64,000 nt of DNA from Caballeronia sp. SL2Y3 (lineage in GTDB: Bacteria; Pseudomonadota; Gammaproteobacteria; Burkholderiales; Burkholderiaceae), in the NCBI RefSeq assembly GCF_022879575.1, contig NZ_CP084260.1, forward strand, positions 434,001-498,000, read 5' to 3'. Positions 47,693 to 56,275 of this stretch are shown here, piece by piece (the stretch's first letter is position 1; the number at the start of each line of letters is the position of its first letter). A program made the position numbers and the translations under genes. The notes below the pieces were generated by a model, which had not been told where the DNA came from, did not search any database, and worked only from the letters and a program-made list of their open reading frames with translations.

Positions 47693-48490
47693 ATGGAAGT
47701 CACCGAAGCGTTGCGCGTGCCGCTCGAGCCGGCACATGTCGAGGACGCGCTCGGCGATCTCGCGTTGTTGCGCGCGAGTCTCGACAATTGCGAATCGTTC
47801 ACGCGCACGCCGGCCGGCGAGTACGCGCTCACGCTCTTCGTGCCGTTAGGCGCGCTGCGCGCCCCGTATGACGTGCGGGCGCATCCGGCCGGGCGCACGC
47901 GGCAGGGCGACCCCGAGCAGCACGACGACCGCGCCTACGCCCGCACGCTCAGTTTCAAGGCGCGCGGCGAGGGCGTCGGTTCGTTGCGCGGACAGATCGC
48001 CGTGGCGCTCAATCCCGGCGACGGCGGCGAGTCGACGTGGATCGAATACACCGTCTGGGCGACGGTCGCCGGGCCGCTCGCGGGCTTGCCAGCGCGCCAG
48101 ATCGAAAACGCGCTGCGCGAAGGCGCCGACGATTTCTTCGCGGAATTCTGCGAAGTCGTGCGCGCAAAGCACGGCCTGCCGTCGCTGCGCGCGGCGGGCG
48201 ACCGTGCGCGCCGTCACGTTTTCCTGCGCCCCGGCGGCATGTCGGCGGCGTTCTCGCGCCGCGCGGGGGCGACCGCGCGGGCAGTCCACGGCGCACCGGG
48301 CGATGCCGCGCCGAGCGGCGTGCTGCGGCATCGGCTGGGCGCGCATCCGTTCGCGCATCGCGAGCGGCATCACCATCACAATCACGAGCACGATCCGCAT
48401 CCGTTCGGCCTGCCGGGCTGGGCGTGGGCCGCGATGCTCGTCTTCGTCGCGCTGCTCGCGTTCTTCGCGGAGCGCGCAAGCCTGCAATAA
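47693..48490 (+). CDS. CoxG-like SRPBCC protein with His-rich segment and C-terminal anchor
   Basis: A 265-residue protein. Residues 1-165 resemble CoxG/SRPBCC domains: MEVTEALRVPLEPAHVEDALGDLALLRASL...GEYALTLFVPLGALRAPYDV...GSLRGQIAVAL...WIEYTVWATVAGPLAGLPARQIENALREGADDFFAEF. A linker leads to a His-rich stretch (213-237, with HHHHNHEHDPHPF) and one membrane helix (242-260), giving a tail anchor. CoxG proteins anchor CO-dehydrogenase complexes or handle hydrophobic ligands; no cox genes are nearby. GGAGG supports the ATG. The His cluster may bind metal. Confidence 0.75.
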   Translation: MEVTEALRVPLEPAHVEDALGDLALLRASLDNCESFTRTPAGEYALTLFVPLGALRAPYDVRAHPAGRTRQGDPEQHDDRAYARTLSFKARGEGVGSLRGQIAVALNPGDGGESTWIEYTVWATVAGPLAGLPARQIENALREGADDFFAEFCEVVRAKHGLPSLRAAGDRARRHVFLRPGGMSAAFSRRAGATARAVHGAPGDAAPSGVLRHRLGAHPFAHRERHHHHNHEHDPHPFGLPGWAWAAMLVFVALLAFFAERASLQ

Positions 48491-48548
48491 CGGACGATCG
48501 GCGCTAGAGTGCTGCGTTTCTCCCCGACGTTTTCGGAAGGAATCCACC

Positions 48549-49163
48549 ATGCCGCGCCGCGCCCTGATCGTCATCGACGTGCAGAACGAGTATGTCACCG
48601 GCAATCTGCCGATCGAATATCCCGATGTGAACGTGTCGCTCGCCAATATTTCCCGCGCGATGGATGCCGCCGACGCGCACGGCGTGCCGATCGTCGTCGT
48701 GCAGAACTTCGCGCCCGCGACCGCGCCGATCTTCGCGCGCGGCTCGAAGATGGCGGAACTGCACGAATCGGTCGCGACGCGCCCCCGCGCTCACTATGTC
48801 GAAAAGGCGCTGCCGAGCGCGTTCGCCGGCACCGATCTCGCGGACTGGCTGAACGCGCACGACATCGACACCATCGTGATCGCCGGCTACATGACCCACA
48901 ATTGCGACGATTCCACGGTGCGGCACGCGGTGCACGCCGGCTTATCGGTCGAATTCCTGACCGACGCCACCGGCGCCGTGCCGTACGAGAATCGCGCGGG
49001 GCGGGCGAGCGCGGAGGAAATCCATCGCGTGTTCACGGTCGTCATGCAGTCGCGCTTTGCCGCCGTGCTGACCACCGACGAATGGATCGCGGCGCTCAAA
49101 AGCGGCGAGGCGCCGCCGCGCGACAACATCTACGCGTCGAACCAGCGCGCGCGTGGCCGCTGA
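48549..49163 (+). CDS. Isochorismatase-family cysteine hydrolase
   Basis: A 204-residue hydrolase. The catalytic triad can be read: Asp10 in ALIVIDVQNEY, Lys86 in HYVEKALPSAF and Cys119 in IAGYMTHNCDDSTVRHA. This fits amidohydrolases such as nicotinamidase-like, N-carbamoylsarcosine-type and related enzymes; the substrate cannot be assigned. GGAAGGAAT precedes the ATG at 48549. It stands between the CoxG-like gene and the convergent efflux repressor. Confidence 0.9.
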   Translation: MPRRALIVIDVQNEYVTGNLPIEYPDVNVSLANISRAMDAADAHGVPIVVVQNFAPATAPIFARGSKMAELHESVATRPRAHYVEKALPSAFAGTDLADWLNAHDIDTIVIAGYMTHNCDDSTVRHAVHAGLSVEFLTDATGAVPYENRAGRASAEEIHRVFTVVMQSRFAAVLTTDEWIAALKSGEAPPRDNIYASNQRARGR

Positions 49164-49172
49164 GCGCCGCGC

Positions 49173-49817
49173 TCAGACGCTGGCGGTGGTGAGCAGCGCG
49201 GGACTTGCGCGCAGCGCGTCGAAACAGGCATCGATGAGCGCTTCGGCGTCCTTCGACGGATCGACGCGTTCGGGCATCATCAGCGAGTCGTGCAGGATGC
49301 CCGTGAAGAGCGCGTGCAGAAGCGTCGTGGCGCGGCGCACGTCGAGCGCGGCGGGCAGTTGCGCCTTGTCGATGGCATTGCGCAGCGCCCGCGCGATGCG
49401 TTCCATGCCGTCGCGCATGTTGTTTTGCTGGCGCTCGCGCACGGGTCCCATTTCCTCGACGAACTCGCACTTGAGAAACAGGATGTCGAACACGCGCCGG
49501 CGTTTTTCGTCCTCGGTGATGTTGCGCATGCACCAGATAAAAATTTCGCGGATGCGCGCGAGCGGGTCGGGTTCCTTGCCGTCGAGCGTGGCTGCGACGA
49601 GTTCGTCGAGCGGCAGCAGGCTGCGCTCGAACATCGCGTTGAAAAGATCGCCTTTATTGGTGAAATGCCAGTAGATGGCGCCGCGCGTCACGCCTGCCGC
49701 CTGTGCGATGTCCGCGAGCGACGTGCGAGACACGCCCTTTTCATAAAAAACGCGCTCGGCGGCGTCGAGAATGCGGTTGCGCGTCTCCTGCGCTTCTTCC
49801 TTGGTTCGTCTGACCAT
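49173..49817 (-). CDS. bpeR: TetR/AcrR family repressor of the efflux operon (BpeR-like)
   Basis: A 214-residue TetR-family repressor. The helix-turn-helix spans about residues 28-51 (RTSLADIAQAAGVTRGAIYWHF), preceded by MVRRTKEEAQETRNRILDAAERVFYEKGVS, which is very close to AcrR. The C-terminal domain (about 60-200) would bind an inducer. The ATG is at 49817; longer in-frame starts lie inside the operator region. It is divergent from an RND operon whose promoter carries an AcrR-type palindrome, its likely binding site. Naming as BpeR follows my recollection of Burkholderia pseudomallei. Confidence 0.88.
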   Translation of the reverse strand: MVRRTKEEAQETRNRILDAAERVFYEKGVSRTSLADIAQAAGVTRGAIYWHFTNKGDLFNAMFERSLLPLDELVAATLDGKEPDPLARIREIFIWCMRNITEDEKRRRVFDILFLKCEFVEEMGPVRERQQNNMRDGMERIARALRNAIDKAQLPAALDVRRATTLLHALFTGILHDSLMMPERVDPSKDAEALIDACFDALRASPALLTTASV

Positions 49818-49959
49818 ATCCTGGGATTGACGGCTTTCCGCGAGCAGATCGGAATCGCGATGCGGGGTGTGAATGCGGTGAACGAAAAGCTGTACCGTTT
49901 TTGTCGAAGGGCAGCGGCGGAACGTCTCGTTACAGCCGTAATCTTCGCGGAATCTTATT

Positions 49960-49989
49960 TTTACATCCATTCGTGAATGTATTTATAAT
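49960..49989 (+). promoter_or_regulatory. Efflux operon promoter with AcrR-type operator
   Basis: A near-consensus promoter: -35 TTTACA (49960-49965), 18-bp spacer, perfect -10 TATAAT (49984-49989). The spacer holds an imperfect 24-bp palindrome (49962-49985), TACATCCATTCG followed by TGAATGTATTTA, which differs from E. coli AcrR's site at only a few positions. A repressor bound there would block RNA polymerase. The leader to bpeA is about 215 bases. Confidence 0.87.
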
Positions 49990-50212
49990 ACCAGCCCACA
50001 CGACGTCAAGACTCGAACATTTTTGTCGGCTGGTCATTTTCGTCACCATCGTTGTTCAGATTCGCGTGTGGCGCCGCCGTCGTTCCGACGCGCGCCAGAT
50101 GCTCGCTCATGTGCGCATCGCCGTTTTAGAGAGAAGTGCGTCTCATCACTGAGCCGCCGATCCGGCGATGCGCGTGTTTTTTTCGCTATCAGTCACAAAC
50201 AGAGGTCGCTCC

Positions 50213-51445
50213 ATGCGCTTCGAAAGGGTTCCGTTTCACCTCGTCAGTGCCGCAACGGCTGCCATCCTGCTGGCGGCGTGCGGACAAAAACAATCGGCGC
50301 CGCCGCCGCAGACGCCCGAAGTCGGCATCGTGACGATTGAGCCGAGCGCCGTGCCGGTCAGAACCGAACTGCCGGGCCGCACGAGCGCGTATCTCGTCGC
50401 GCAGGTGCGGGCGCGCGTGGACGGCGTCGTGCTGCGCCGCGAGTTCACGGAAGGCAGCATCGTCAAGGCGGGCCAGCGGCTCTATAAGATCGATCCGGCG
50501 CCCTACATCGCGCAGTTGAACAACGCGAAGGCGTCGCTCGCGAAGGCGCAGGCGAACCTCGCATCGACGACCGCGCAGGCGAACCGCTACAAGGTGCTGG
50601 TCTCGGCGAACGCGGTGAGCAAGCAGGACTACGACAACGCCGTCGCCGCGCAAGGCCAGGCCGCGGCCGACGTCGCCGCCGGCAAGGCCGCGGTCGATAC
50701 CGCAGCGATCAACCTCGGCTACACGGATGTCGTTGCGCCCGTGACGGGGCAGGTCGGCATCTCGCAGGTCACGCCGGGCGCGTATGTCCAGGCGAGCCAG
50801 GCGACGCTCATGGCGACGGTCCAGCAGCTCGATCCGATGTACGTCGATCTGACGCAATCGAGCCTCGACGGCCTCAAGCTGCGCCGCCAGATCCAGCAAG
50901 GCCGTCTCACGACGAGCGGCCCGAACGCGGCGAAAGTCTCGCTCGTGCTGGAAGACGGCCGCGTCTATTCGGAGAAGGGCAAGCTGCAGTTCACCGACGT
51001 GACCGTCGATCCGAGCACCGGTTCGGTCACGGTCCGCGCCATCTTCGAGAACAAGGACCGTGTGCTGTTGCCCGGCATGTTCGTGCGCGCGCGCATCGAG
51101 GAAGGCGTGAATCCGAACGCCATCGTCGTGCCGCAGATCGGCATCACGCACGACCAGAAGGGCACGCCGACCGCGCTCGTCGTCGGCGCGGACAACAAGG
51201 TGGCGCTGCGCCAGCTCGTGACGTCCGGCACCTACGGTCAGAACTGGGTGGTCGATAGCGGTCTTGCCGCCGGCGACCGCGTGATCGTGCAGGGCGTCGA
51301 CAAGGTGCGTCCGGGCATGGAAGTGAAGACCGTGCCCGCGCAACTGCCCGCAGCGCCCGCAGCCGGAGCGTCGCAGGCGAGCGATGCGCAAGCCGCGCAG
51401 CCCGCCTCGTCCGCGCAGCCCGCGTCTGCTGCGTCGGGCGCGTAA
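50213..51445 (+). CDS. bpeA: RND efflux periplasmic adaptor (BpeA-like)
   Basis: A 410-residue membrane-fusion lipoprotein. The lipobox LLAAC sets Cys23. MFP blocks: [44 protein letters not shown] (lipoyl half), a coiled-coil hairpin ([22 protein letters not shown]), the second lipoyl half [25 protein letters not shown], and a beta-barrel region, then an Ala/Gln-rich tail. AGAGGT supports the ATG. It links BpeB to OprB across the periplasm. Confidence 0.95.
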   Translation: MRFERVPFHLVSAATAAILLAACGQKQSAPPPQTPEVGIVTIEPSAVPVRTELPGRTSAYLVAQVRARVDGVVLRREFTEGSIVKAGQRLYKIDPAPYIAQLNNAKASLAKAQANLASTTAQANRYKVLVSANAVSKQDYDNAVAAQGQAAADVAAGKAAVDTAAINLGYTDVVAPVTGQVGISQVTPGAYVQASQATLMATVQQLDPMYVDLTQSSLDGLKLRRQIQQGRLTTSGPNAAKVSLVLEDGRVYSEKGKLQFTDVTVDPSTGSVTVRAIFENKDRVLLPGMFVRARIEEGVNPNAIVVPQIGITHDQKGTPTALVVGADNKVALRQLVTSGTYGQNWVVDSGLAAGDRVIVQGVDKVRPGMEVKTVPAQLPAAPAAGASQASDAQAAQPASSAQPASAASGA

Positions 51446-51462
51446 AACCAGGAGCCCGCCTC

Positions 51463-54400
51463 ATGGCAAAGTTCTTTATCGATCGCCCGATTTTCGCGTG
51501 GGTGATCGCCATCGTTTTGATGCTCGCGGGTATCGCGTCCATCTTCACGCTGCCGGTCGCGCAGTATCCGACCATCGCGCCGCCGGCGGTTCAGATCAGC
51601 GCGACGTATCCGGGCGCATCGGCGAAGACGGTGGAAAACACCGTCACGCAGGTGATCGAGCAGCAGATGAGCGGTCTCGACCACTTGCTGTATCTGTCCT
51701 CCACGTCCGATGACTCCGGCACCGCGACCATCACGCTGACGTTCGCGCCCGGCACGAACCCGGACATCGCGCAGGTGCAGGTGCAGAACAAGCTGCAGCT
51801 CGCCACGCCGCTCCTGCCGCAGATCGTGCAGCAATTGGGCACCAAGGTCACGAAGTCGAGCAACAGCTTCCTGCTCGTGCTGGCGTTCGTCTCGCAGGAC
51901 GGCAGCATGAGCAAGTACGACCTCGCGAACTACGTGGCGTCGCACATTCAGGATCCGGTGAGCCGTCTGGACGGCGTGGGCACGGTGACGCTCTTCGGCT
52001 CGCAGTACGCCATGCGCATCTGGCTGAACGCGAACAAGCTGAACAACTTCGGCCTCACGCCCGTGGACGTGCAGGCGGCGCTCACCGCGCAGAACGTGCA
52101 GGTCGCGGGCGGCTCGCTCGGCGGCACGCCGTCGGTGCCGGGCCAGTTGCTGCAGGCGACCATCACGGAAGCCACGCTGCTGACCACGCCGGAACAGTTC
52201 GGCAACGTGCTGTTGAAGGTGAACCAGGACGGCTCGCAGGTGCGTCTGAAGGATGTTGCGCGCATCGAGCTCGGCGGCGAGAACTACAACTTCGACACCA
52301 AGTACAGCGGCCAGCCGGCGGCGGGCTTCGGTATTCAGCTCGCGACGGGCGCGAACGCGCTCGCCACCGCGAAGGCCGTGCGCCAGAAGATCGACGAGCT
52401 CTCGAAGTACTTCCCGAACGGCCTCGTCGTGAAGTATCCGTACGACACCACGCCGTTCGTGCGGTTGTCCATCGAGGACGTGGTCAAGACGCTGATCGAA
52501 GGCATCGTGCTGGTGTTCCTCGTGATGTATCTGTTCCTGCAGAACCTGCGGGCCACGCTCATTCCGACCATCGCGGTGCCGGTCGTGCTGCTCGGCACGT
52601 TCGCGATCATGGCGGCGGTGGGCTTCTCCATCAACACGCTATCGATGTTCGGTCTCGTGCTCGCCATCGGCTTGCTGGTGGACGATGCGATCGTGGTCGT
52701 GGAGAACGTCGAACGCGTGATGGCGGAGGAGGGCTTATCGCCACGCGAAGCGACCCGCAAGGCGATGGGCCAGATCACCGGCGCGCTGGTGGGCGTGGCG
52801 CTCGTGCTGTCGGCGGTGTTCGTGCCGGTGGCGCTGTCGGGCGGCTCGGTGGGCGCGATCTATCGACAGTTCTCGCTCACGATCGTCTCCGCGATGGTGC
52901 TGTCCGTGCTGACCGCGCTGATTCTCACGCCGGCGCTGTGCGCGACCATCCTGAAGCCGATCCCGCAAGGGCATCACGAAGCGAAGAAGGGCTTCTTCGG
53001 CTGGTTCAACCGCACGTTCGACAAGAGCCGCGAGAAGTACCATTCGGGCGTCTATCACGTGATCCGGCGCTCCGGGCGCTGGCTCGTCATCTATCTGGTG
53101 GTGATCGTCGCCGTCGGCTTCCTGTTCGTGAAGCTGCCGAAGTCGTTCCTCCCCGACGAAGACCAGGGCACGATGTTCGTGCTCGTGCAGACGCCGGCCG
53201 GTTCCACTCAGGAAACCACGGCGCGCGCGCTGAAGGACGTCTCCGACTACCTGCTGAATCAGGAAGCGTCCATCGTCGAATCGACCTTCACGGTCAACGG
53301 CTTCAGCTTCGCGGGCCGCGGTCAGAACGCGGGTCTCGTGTTCGTGCGCATGAAGGACTACGCGCAGCGCCAGAAGGGCGACCAGAAGGTGCAGGCGCTG
53401 GTGGGCCGGCTCTTTGGCCGCTTCTCGGGCTACAAGAACGCGGTGGTGTTCCCGGTCAATCCGCCGTCCATTCCTGAACTCGGCACGGCCGCGGGCTTCG
53501 ACTTCGAGCTGCAGGACCGCGCAGGCGTGGGCCACGACGCGCTGATGGCCGCGCGCAACCAGCTGCTCGGCATGGCCGCGAAGGACCCGACGCTCGCGCA
53601 GGTGCGTCCGAACGGCCTGAACGATACGCCGCAGTTCAAGGTGAACATCGACCGTGAGAAGGCGCTCGCGCTCGGCGTGACGGCTGCGTCCATCGACCAG
53701 ACGTTCTCGATCGCGTGGGCTTCGCAGTACGTGAACAACTTCCTCGATACGGACAGCCGGATCAAGAAGGTGTACCTGCAAGCCGACGCGCCGTTCCGCA
53801 TGACGCCGGAGAACATGAACGACTGGTACGTGCGCAACGGATCGGGCGGGATGGTGCCGTTCTCCGCGTTCGCCACCGGCGACTGGACGTACGGTTCGCC
53901 GAAGCTCGAACGCTACAACGGCATCTCGTCGGTCGAAATCCAGGGCGCGGCTGGCCCCGGCAAGTCCACGGGTCAGGCGATGCAGGCGATGGAAGCCATC
54001 GCGGCGAAGCTCCCGGCGGGCATCGGCTACGAATGGACGGGACTGTCTTATCAGGAAATCCAGTCGGGTTCGCAGGCGCCGATTCTGTACGGCATCTCGA
54101 TTCTCGTCGTGTTCCTGTGTCTCGCGGCGCTGTATGAAAGCTGGTCGATTCCGTTCTCGGTCATCATGGTCGTGCCGCTCGGCGTAATCGGCGCGCTGCT
54201 TGCCGTCACGTTGCGCGGTCTGGAGAACGACGTGTTCTTCCAGGTGGGTCTCTTGACCACGGTCGGCTTGTCGGCGAAGAACGCGATTCTGATCGTGGAA
54301 TTCGCCCGCGAACTGCAGATGTCGGAGAAGATGGGCCCGATCGAAGCGGCAATGGAAGCGGCGCGGCTGCGCCTGCGCCCGATTCTGATGACGTCGCTCG

Positions 54401-54663
54401 CGTTCATTCTCGGCGTGATGCCGCTCGCGATCAGCAACGGCGCAGGCTCCGCGAGCCAGCACGCGATCGGTACCGGCGTGATCGGCGGCATGTTGACCGC
54501 GACCTTCCTCGCGATCTTCATGGTCCCGATGTTCTTCGTCGTGATCCGCGCGCAGTTCAGCGGCGAGAAGGAAAATCCGGAGACGGCGCTCGAGCACTAC
54601 GAGCAGCATCATCCCGATGAGCACCGTCCGCGCGATGGCGGCGGCTCCAACGAAGGACATTGA
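51463..54663 (+). CDS. bpeB: RND multidrug efflux transporter (BpeB/AcrB-like, HAE1 family)
   Basis: A 1066-residue proton-driven exporter of the hydrophobe/amphiphile family. [23 protein letters not shown] opens TM1. TM4 carries [20 protein letters not shown] (the paired Asp residues of the proton relay), and TM10 has the Lys of [14 protein letters not shown]. Two large periplasmic loops have porter and docking domains. Length is standard. It lies 17 bases after bpeA and one base before the outer-membrane gene. Family relatives export aminoglycosides, macrolides, fluoroquinolones and quorum signals; I cannot set the spectrum here. Confidence 0.96.
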   Translation: MAKFFIDRPIFAWVIAIVLMLAGIASIFTLPVAQYPTIAPPAVQISATYPGASAKTVENTVTQVIEQQMSGLDHLLYLSSTSDDSGTATITLTFAPGTNPDIAQVQVQNKLQLATPLLPQIVQQLGTKVTKSSNSFLLVLAFVSQDGSMSKYDLANYVASHIQDPVSRLDGVGTVTLFGSQYAMRIWLNANKLNNFGLTPVDVQAALTAQNVQVAGGSLGGTPSVPGQLLQATITEATLLTTPEQFGNVLLKVNQDGSQVRLKDVARIELGGENYNFDTKYSGQPAAGFGIQLATGANALATAKAVRQKIDELSKYFPNGLVVKYPYDTTPFVRLSIEDVVKTLIEGIVLVFLVMYLFLQNLRATLIPTIAVPVVLLGTFAIMAAVGFSINTLSMFGLVLAIGLLVDDAIVVVENVERVMAEEGLSPREATRKAMGQITGALVGVALVLSAVFVPVALSGGSVGAIYRQFSLTIVSAMVLSVLTALILTPALCATILKPIPQGHHEAKKGFFGWFNRTFDKSREKYHSGVYHVIRRSGRWLVIYLVVIVAVGFLFVKLPKSFLPDEDQGTMFVLVQTPAGSTQETTARALKDVSDYLLNQEASIVESTFTVNGFSFAGRGQNAGLVFVRMKDYAQRQKGDQKVQALVGRLFGRFSGYKNAVVFPVNPPSIPELGTAAGFDFELQDRAGVGHDALMAARNQLLGMAAKDPTLAQVRPNGLNDTPQFKVNIDREKALALGVTAASIDQTFSIAWASQYVNNFLDTDSRIKKVYLQADAPFRMTPENMNDWYVRNGSGGMVPFSAFATGDWTYGSPKLERYNGISSVEIQGAAGPGKSTGQAMQAMEAIAAKLPAGIGYEWTGLSYQEIQSGSQAPILYGISILVVFLCLAALYESWSIPFSVIMVVPLGVIGALLAVTLRGLENDVFFQVGLLTTVGLSAKNAILIVEFARELQMSEKMGPIEAAMEAARLRLRPILMTSLAFILGVMPLAISNGAGSASQHAIGTGVIGGMLTATFLAIFMVPMFFVVIRAQFSGEKENPETALEHYEQHHPDEHRPRDGGGSNEGH

Positions 54664-54664
54664 A

Positions 54665-56200
54665 ATGCGTAGACTTTCCTTGATAGCAGCGGCCGTCGCG
54701 GTGCTGGCGGGCTGCTCGCTGGCCCCGAAGTACGAGCGTCCCGCGCCGCCGGTCTCGTCGACGTTCCCGACCGGCGGCGTGTACTCGACGCAGCCGGGCG
54801 CGGCGGATGCCGGCGCGCGCAGCGCGAACGGCGTCGCGGGCGCGGAGATCGGCTGGCGCGATTTCTTCGTGGATGCGCGGTTGCAGCGGCTCATCGACAT
54901 CGCGCTGAAGAACAACCGCGATCTGCGCGCGTCGGTGCTCAACATTCAGGCGGCGCAGGCGCAGTACCGCATCGTGCGCTCGGAGCTGTTCCCGTCGATC
55001 ACGGCGCAGGCCCAGCAGTCGAAGCAGCGCACGCCGCGCAATCTGTCGTTCTTCGACCGGACCATTTCGAACACGTATTCCGTGGGCCTGAACGCGTCGT
55101 GGGAACTCGACTTGTTCGGCCGCGTGCAGAGCCTGAAGGATCAGGCGCTCGCGCAGTATTTCTCCACGGCCTACGCGCGCAAGGCGTTCGAGATTTCGCT
55201 CGTGTCGCAAGTGGCTTCGCAATATCTGCAAGTGCTGCAAGCGGATGACCTGCTGCAAGTCACCGAGCAGACGCTCAAGACCGCGCAGGAGTCGTACAAC
55301 ATCGTCAAGCTGCAGTTCGACAACGGCACGGCTTCCGAGCTGGATCTGTCGCAGTCGCAGACGGTGGTGGAAACGGCGGTGGCGAACCTGCAGGCGCAGC
55401 AGCGTGCGCGGGCGCAGGCAGTGAACGCGCTGGCGCTGCTGATCGGCGAGCCGATTCCCGATGATCTGCCGGCCGGCATGCCGCTCAACGAGCAGGACTT
55501 GCTGACGGACATTCCCGCTGGCTTGCCGTCGGATCTGCTCACGCGTCGTCCGGACATCATGGAAGCCGAGCAGAACCTGCTCGCGGCGAACGCGAACATC
55601 GGCGCGGCGCGGGCGGCGTTCTTCCCGAGCATTTCGCTTACCGGCAGTTTCGGCACGCTCAGTCCGACGCTCGGCGGCTTGTTCAAGCCCGGCTCGGCGG
55701 CGTGGAGCTTCGCGCCGACGATCACGCTGCCGATCTTCCAGGGCGGTCAGAATCAGGCGAATCTGGATCTGGCCAACATCCAGAAGAACATCCAGATCGC
55801 GGCGTACGAGAAGGCGATTCAGTCCGCTTTCCGCGATGTCGCCGATGGCCTCGCCGCGCGCGGCACCTACGATCAGCAGATCCGGGCGCTCGAACGCGAC
55901 ACGGCGGCGGAGCAGCGCCGGCTGGATTTGTCGACGATGCGGTACCGGCAGGGCGTCGATAGCTATCTGAACGTGCTGACCGCGCAGCAGGACCTGTACT
56001 CGGTGCAGCAGACGCTCATCACCGTGCGCACCGAGCGGCTCGCCAACCTCGTCAATCTGTATCAGGCCCTGGGCGGCGGATGGGTCGAGCATACCGGCGA
56101 TGCGCCGCGCCCGGCCGATGCGCCAGCTATGCCCGCAGCTCCCGCCGATGTCGGCGCGGCGAGTACACCGCAGGCGGCGTCGGCTGCTGTCGCGGGGTGA
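54665..56200 (+). CDS. oprB: RND outer-membrane channel lipoprotein (OprB/OprM-like)
   Basis: A 511-residue TolC-type channel. Lipobox VLAGCS sets Cys17. Two OEP repeats are visible: the first with WRDFFVDARLQRLIDIALKNNRDLRASVLNIQAA and YSVGLNASWELDLFGRVQSL, the second from about 250 with LTDIPAGLPSDLLTRRPDIMEAEQNLLAANANIGAARAAFFPSISLTGSFG. An Ala/Pro-rich tail follows. AAGGA precedes the ATG at 54665. It ends the bpeA-bpeB-oprB operon, closed by a terminator at 56222-56246. Confidence 0.94.
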   Translation: MRRLSLIAAAVAVLAGCSLAPKYERPAPPVSSTFPTGGVYSTQPGAADAGARSANGVAGAEIGWRDFFVDARLQRLIDIALKNNRDLRASVLNIQAAQAQYRIVRSELFPSITAQAQQSKQRTPRNLSFFDRTISNTYSVGLNASWELDLFGRVQSLKDQALAQYFSTAYARKAFEISLVSQVASQYLQVLQADDLLQVTEQTLKTAQESYNIVKLQFDNGTASELDLSQSQTVVETAVANLQAQQRARAQAVNALALLIGEPIPDDLPAGMPLNEQDLLTDIPAGLPSDLLTRRPDIMEAEQNLLAANANIGAARAAFFPSISLTGSFGTLSPTLGGLFKPGSAAWSFAPTITLPIFQGGQNQANLDLANIQKNIQIAAYEKAIQSAFRDVADGLAARGTYDQQIRALERDTAAEQRRLDLSTMRYRQGVDSYLNVLTAQQDLYSVQQTLITVRTERLANLVNLYQALGGGWVEHTGDAPRPADAPAMPAAPADVGAASTPQAASAAVAG

Positions 56201-56221
56201 TTCGTTTAGTCGATTGTTTGG

Positions 56222-56246
56222 AAGCCCGGCCAGCGTGCCGGGCTTT
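56222..56246 (+). terminator. Intrinsic terminator of the efflux operon
   Basis: Stem AAGCCCGGC/GCCGGGCTT (56222-56230 with 56237-56245), loop CAGCGT, short T-run. It lies between the efflux operon and the convergent UvrA2 gene. Confidence 0.78.
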
Positions 56247-56275
56247 CATCGTTTAGGACGTCGGCTCGTCCGGCA

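Noticed and set aside
52735..54945. 736-codon minus-strand frame opposite bpeB and oprB
   Set aside because: Antisense shadow of the RND genes; Arg/His-rich and without motifs.
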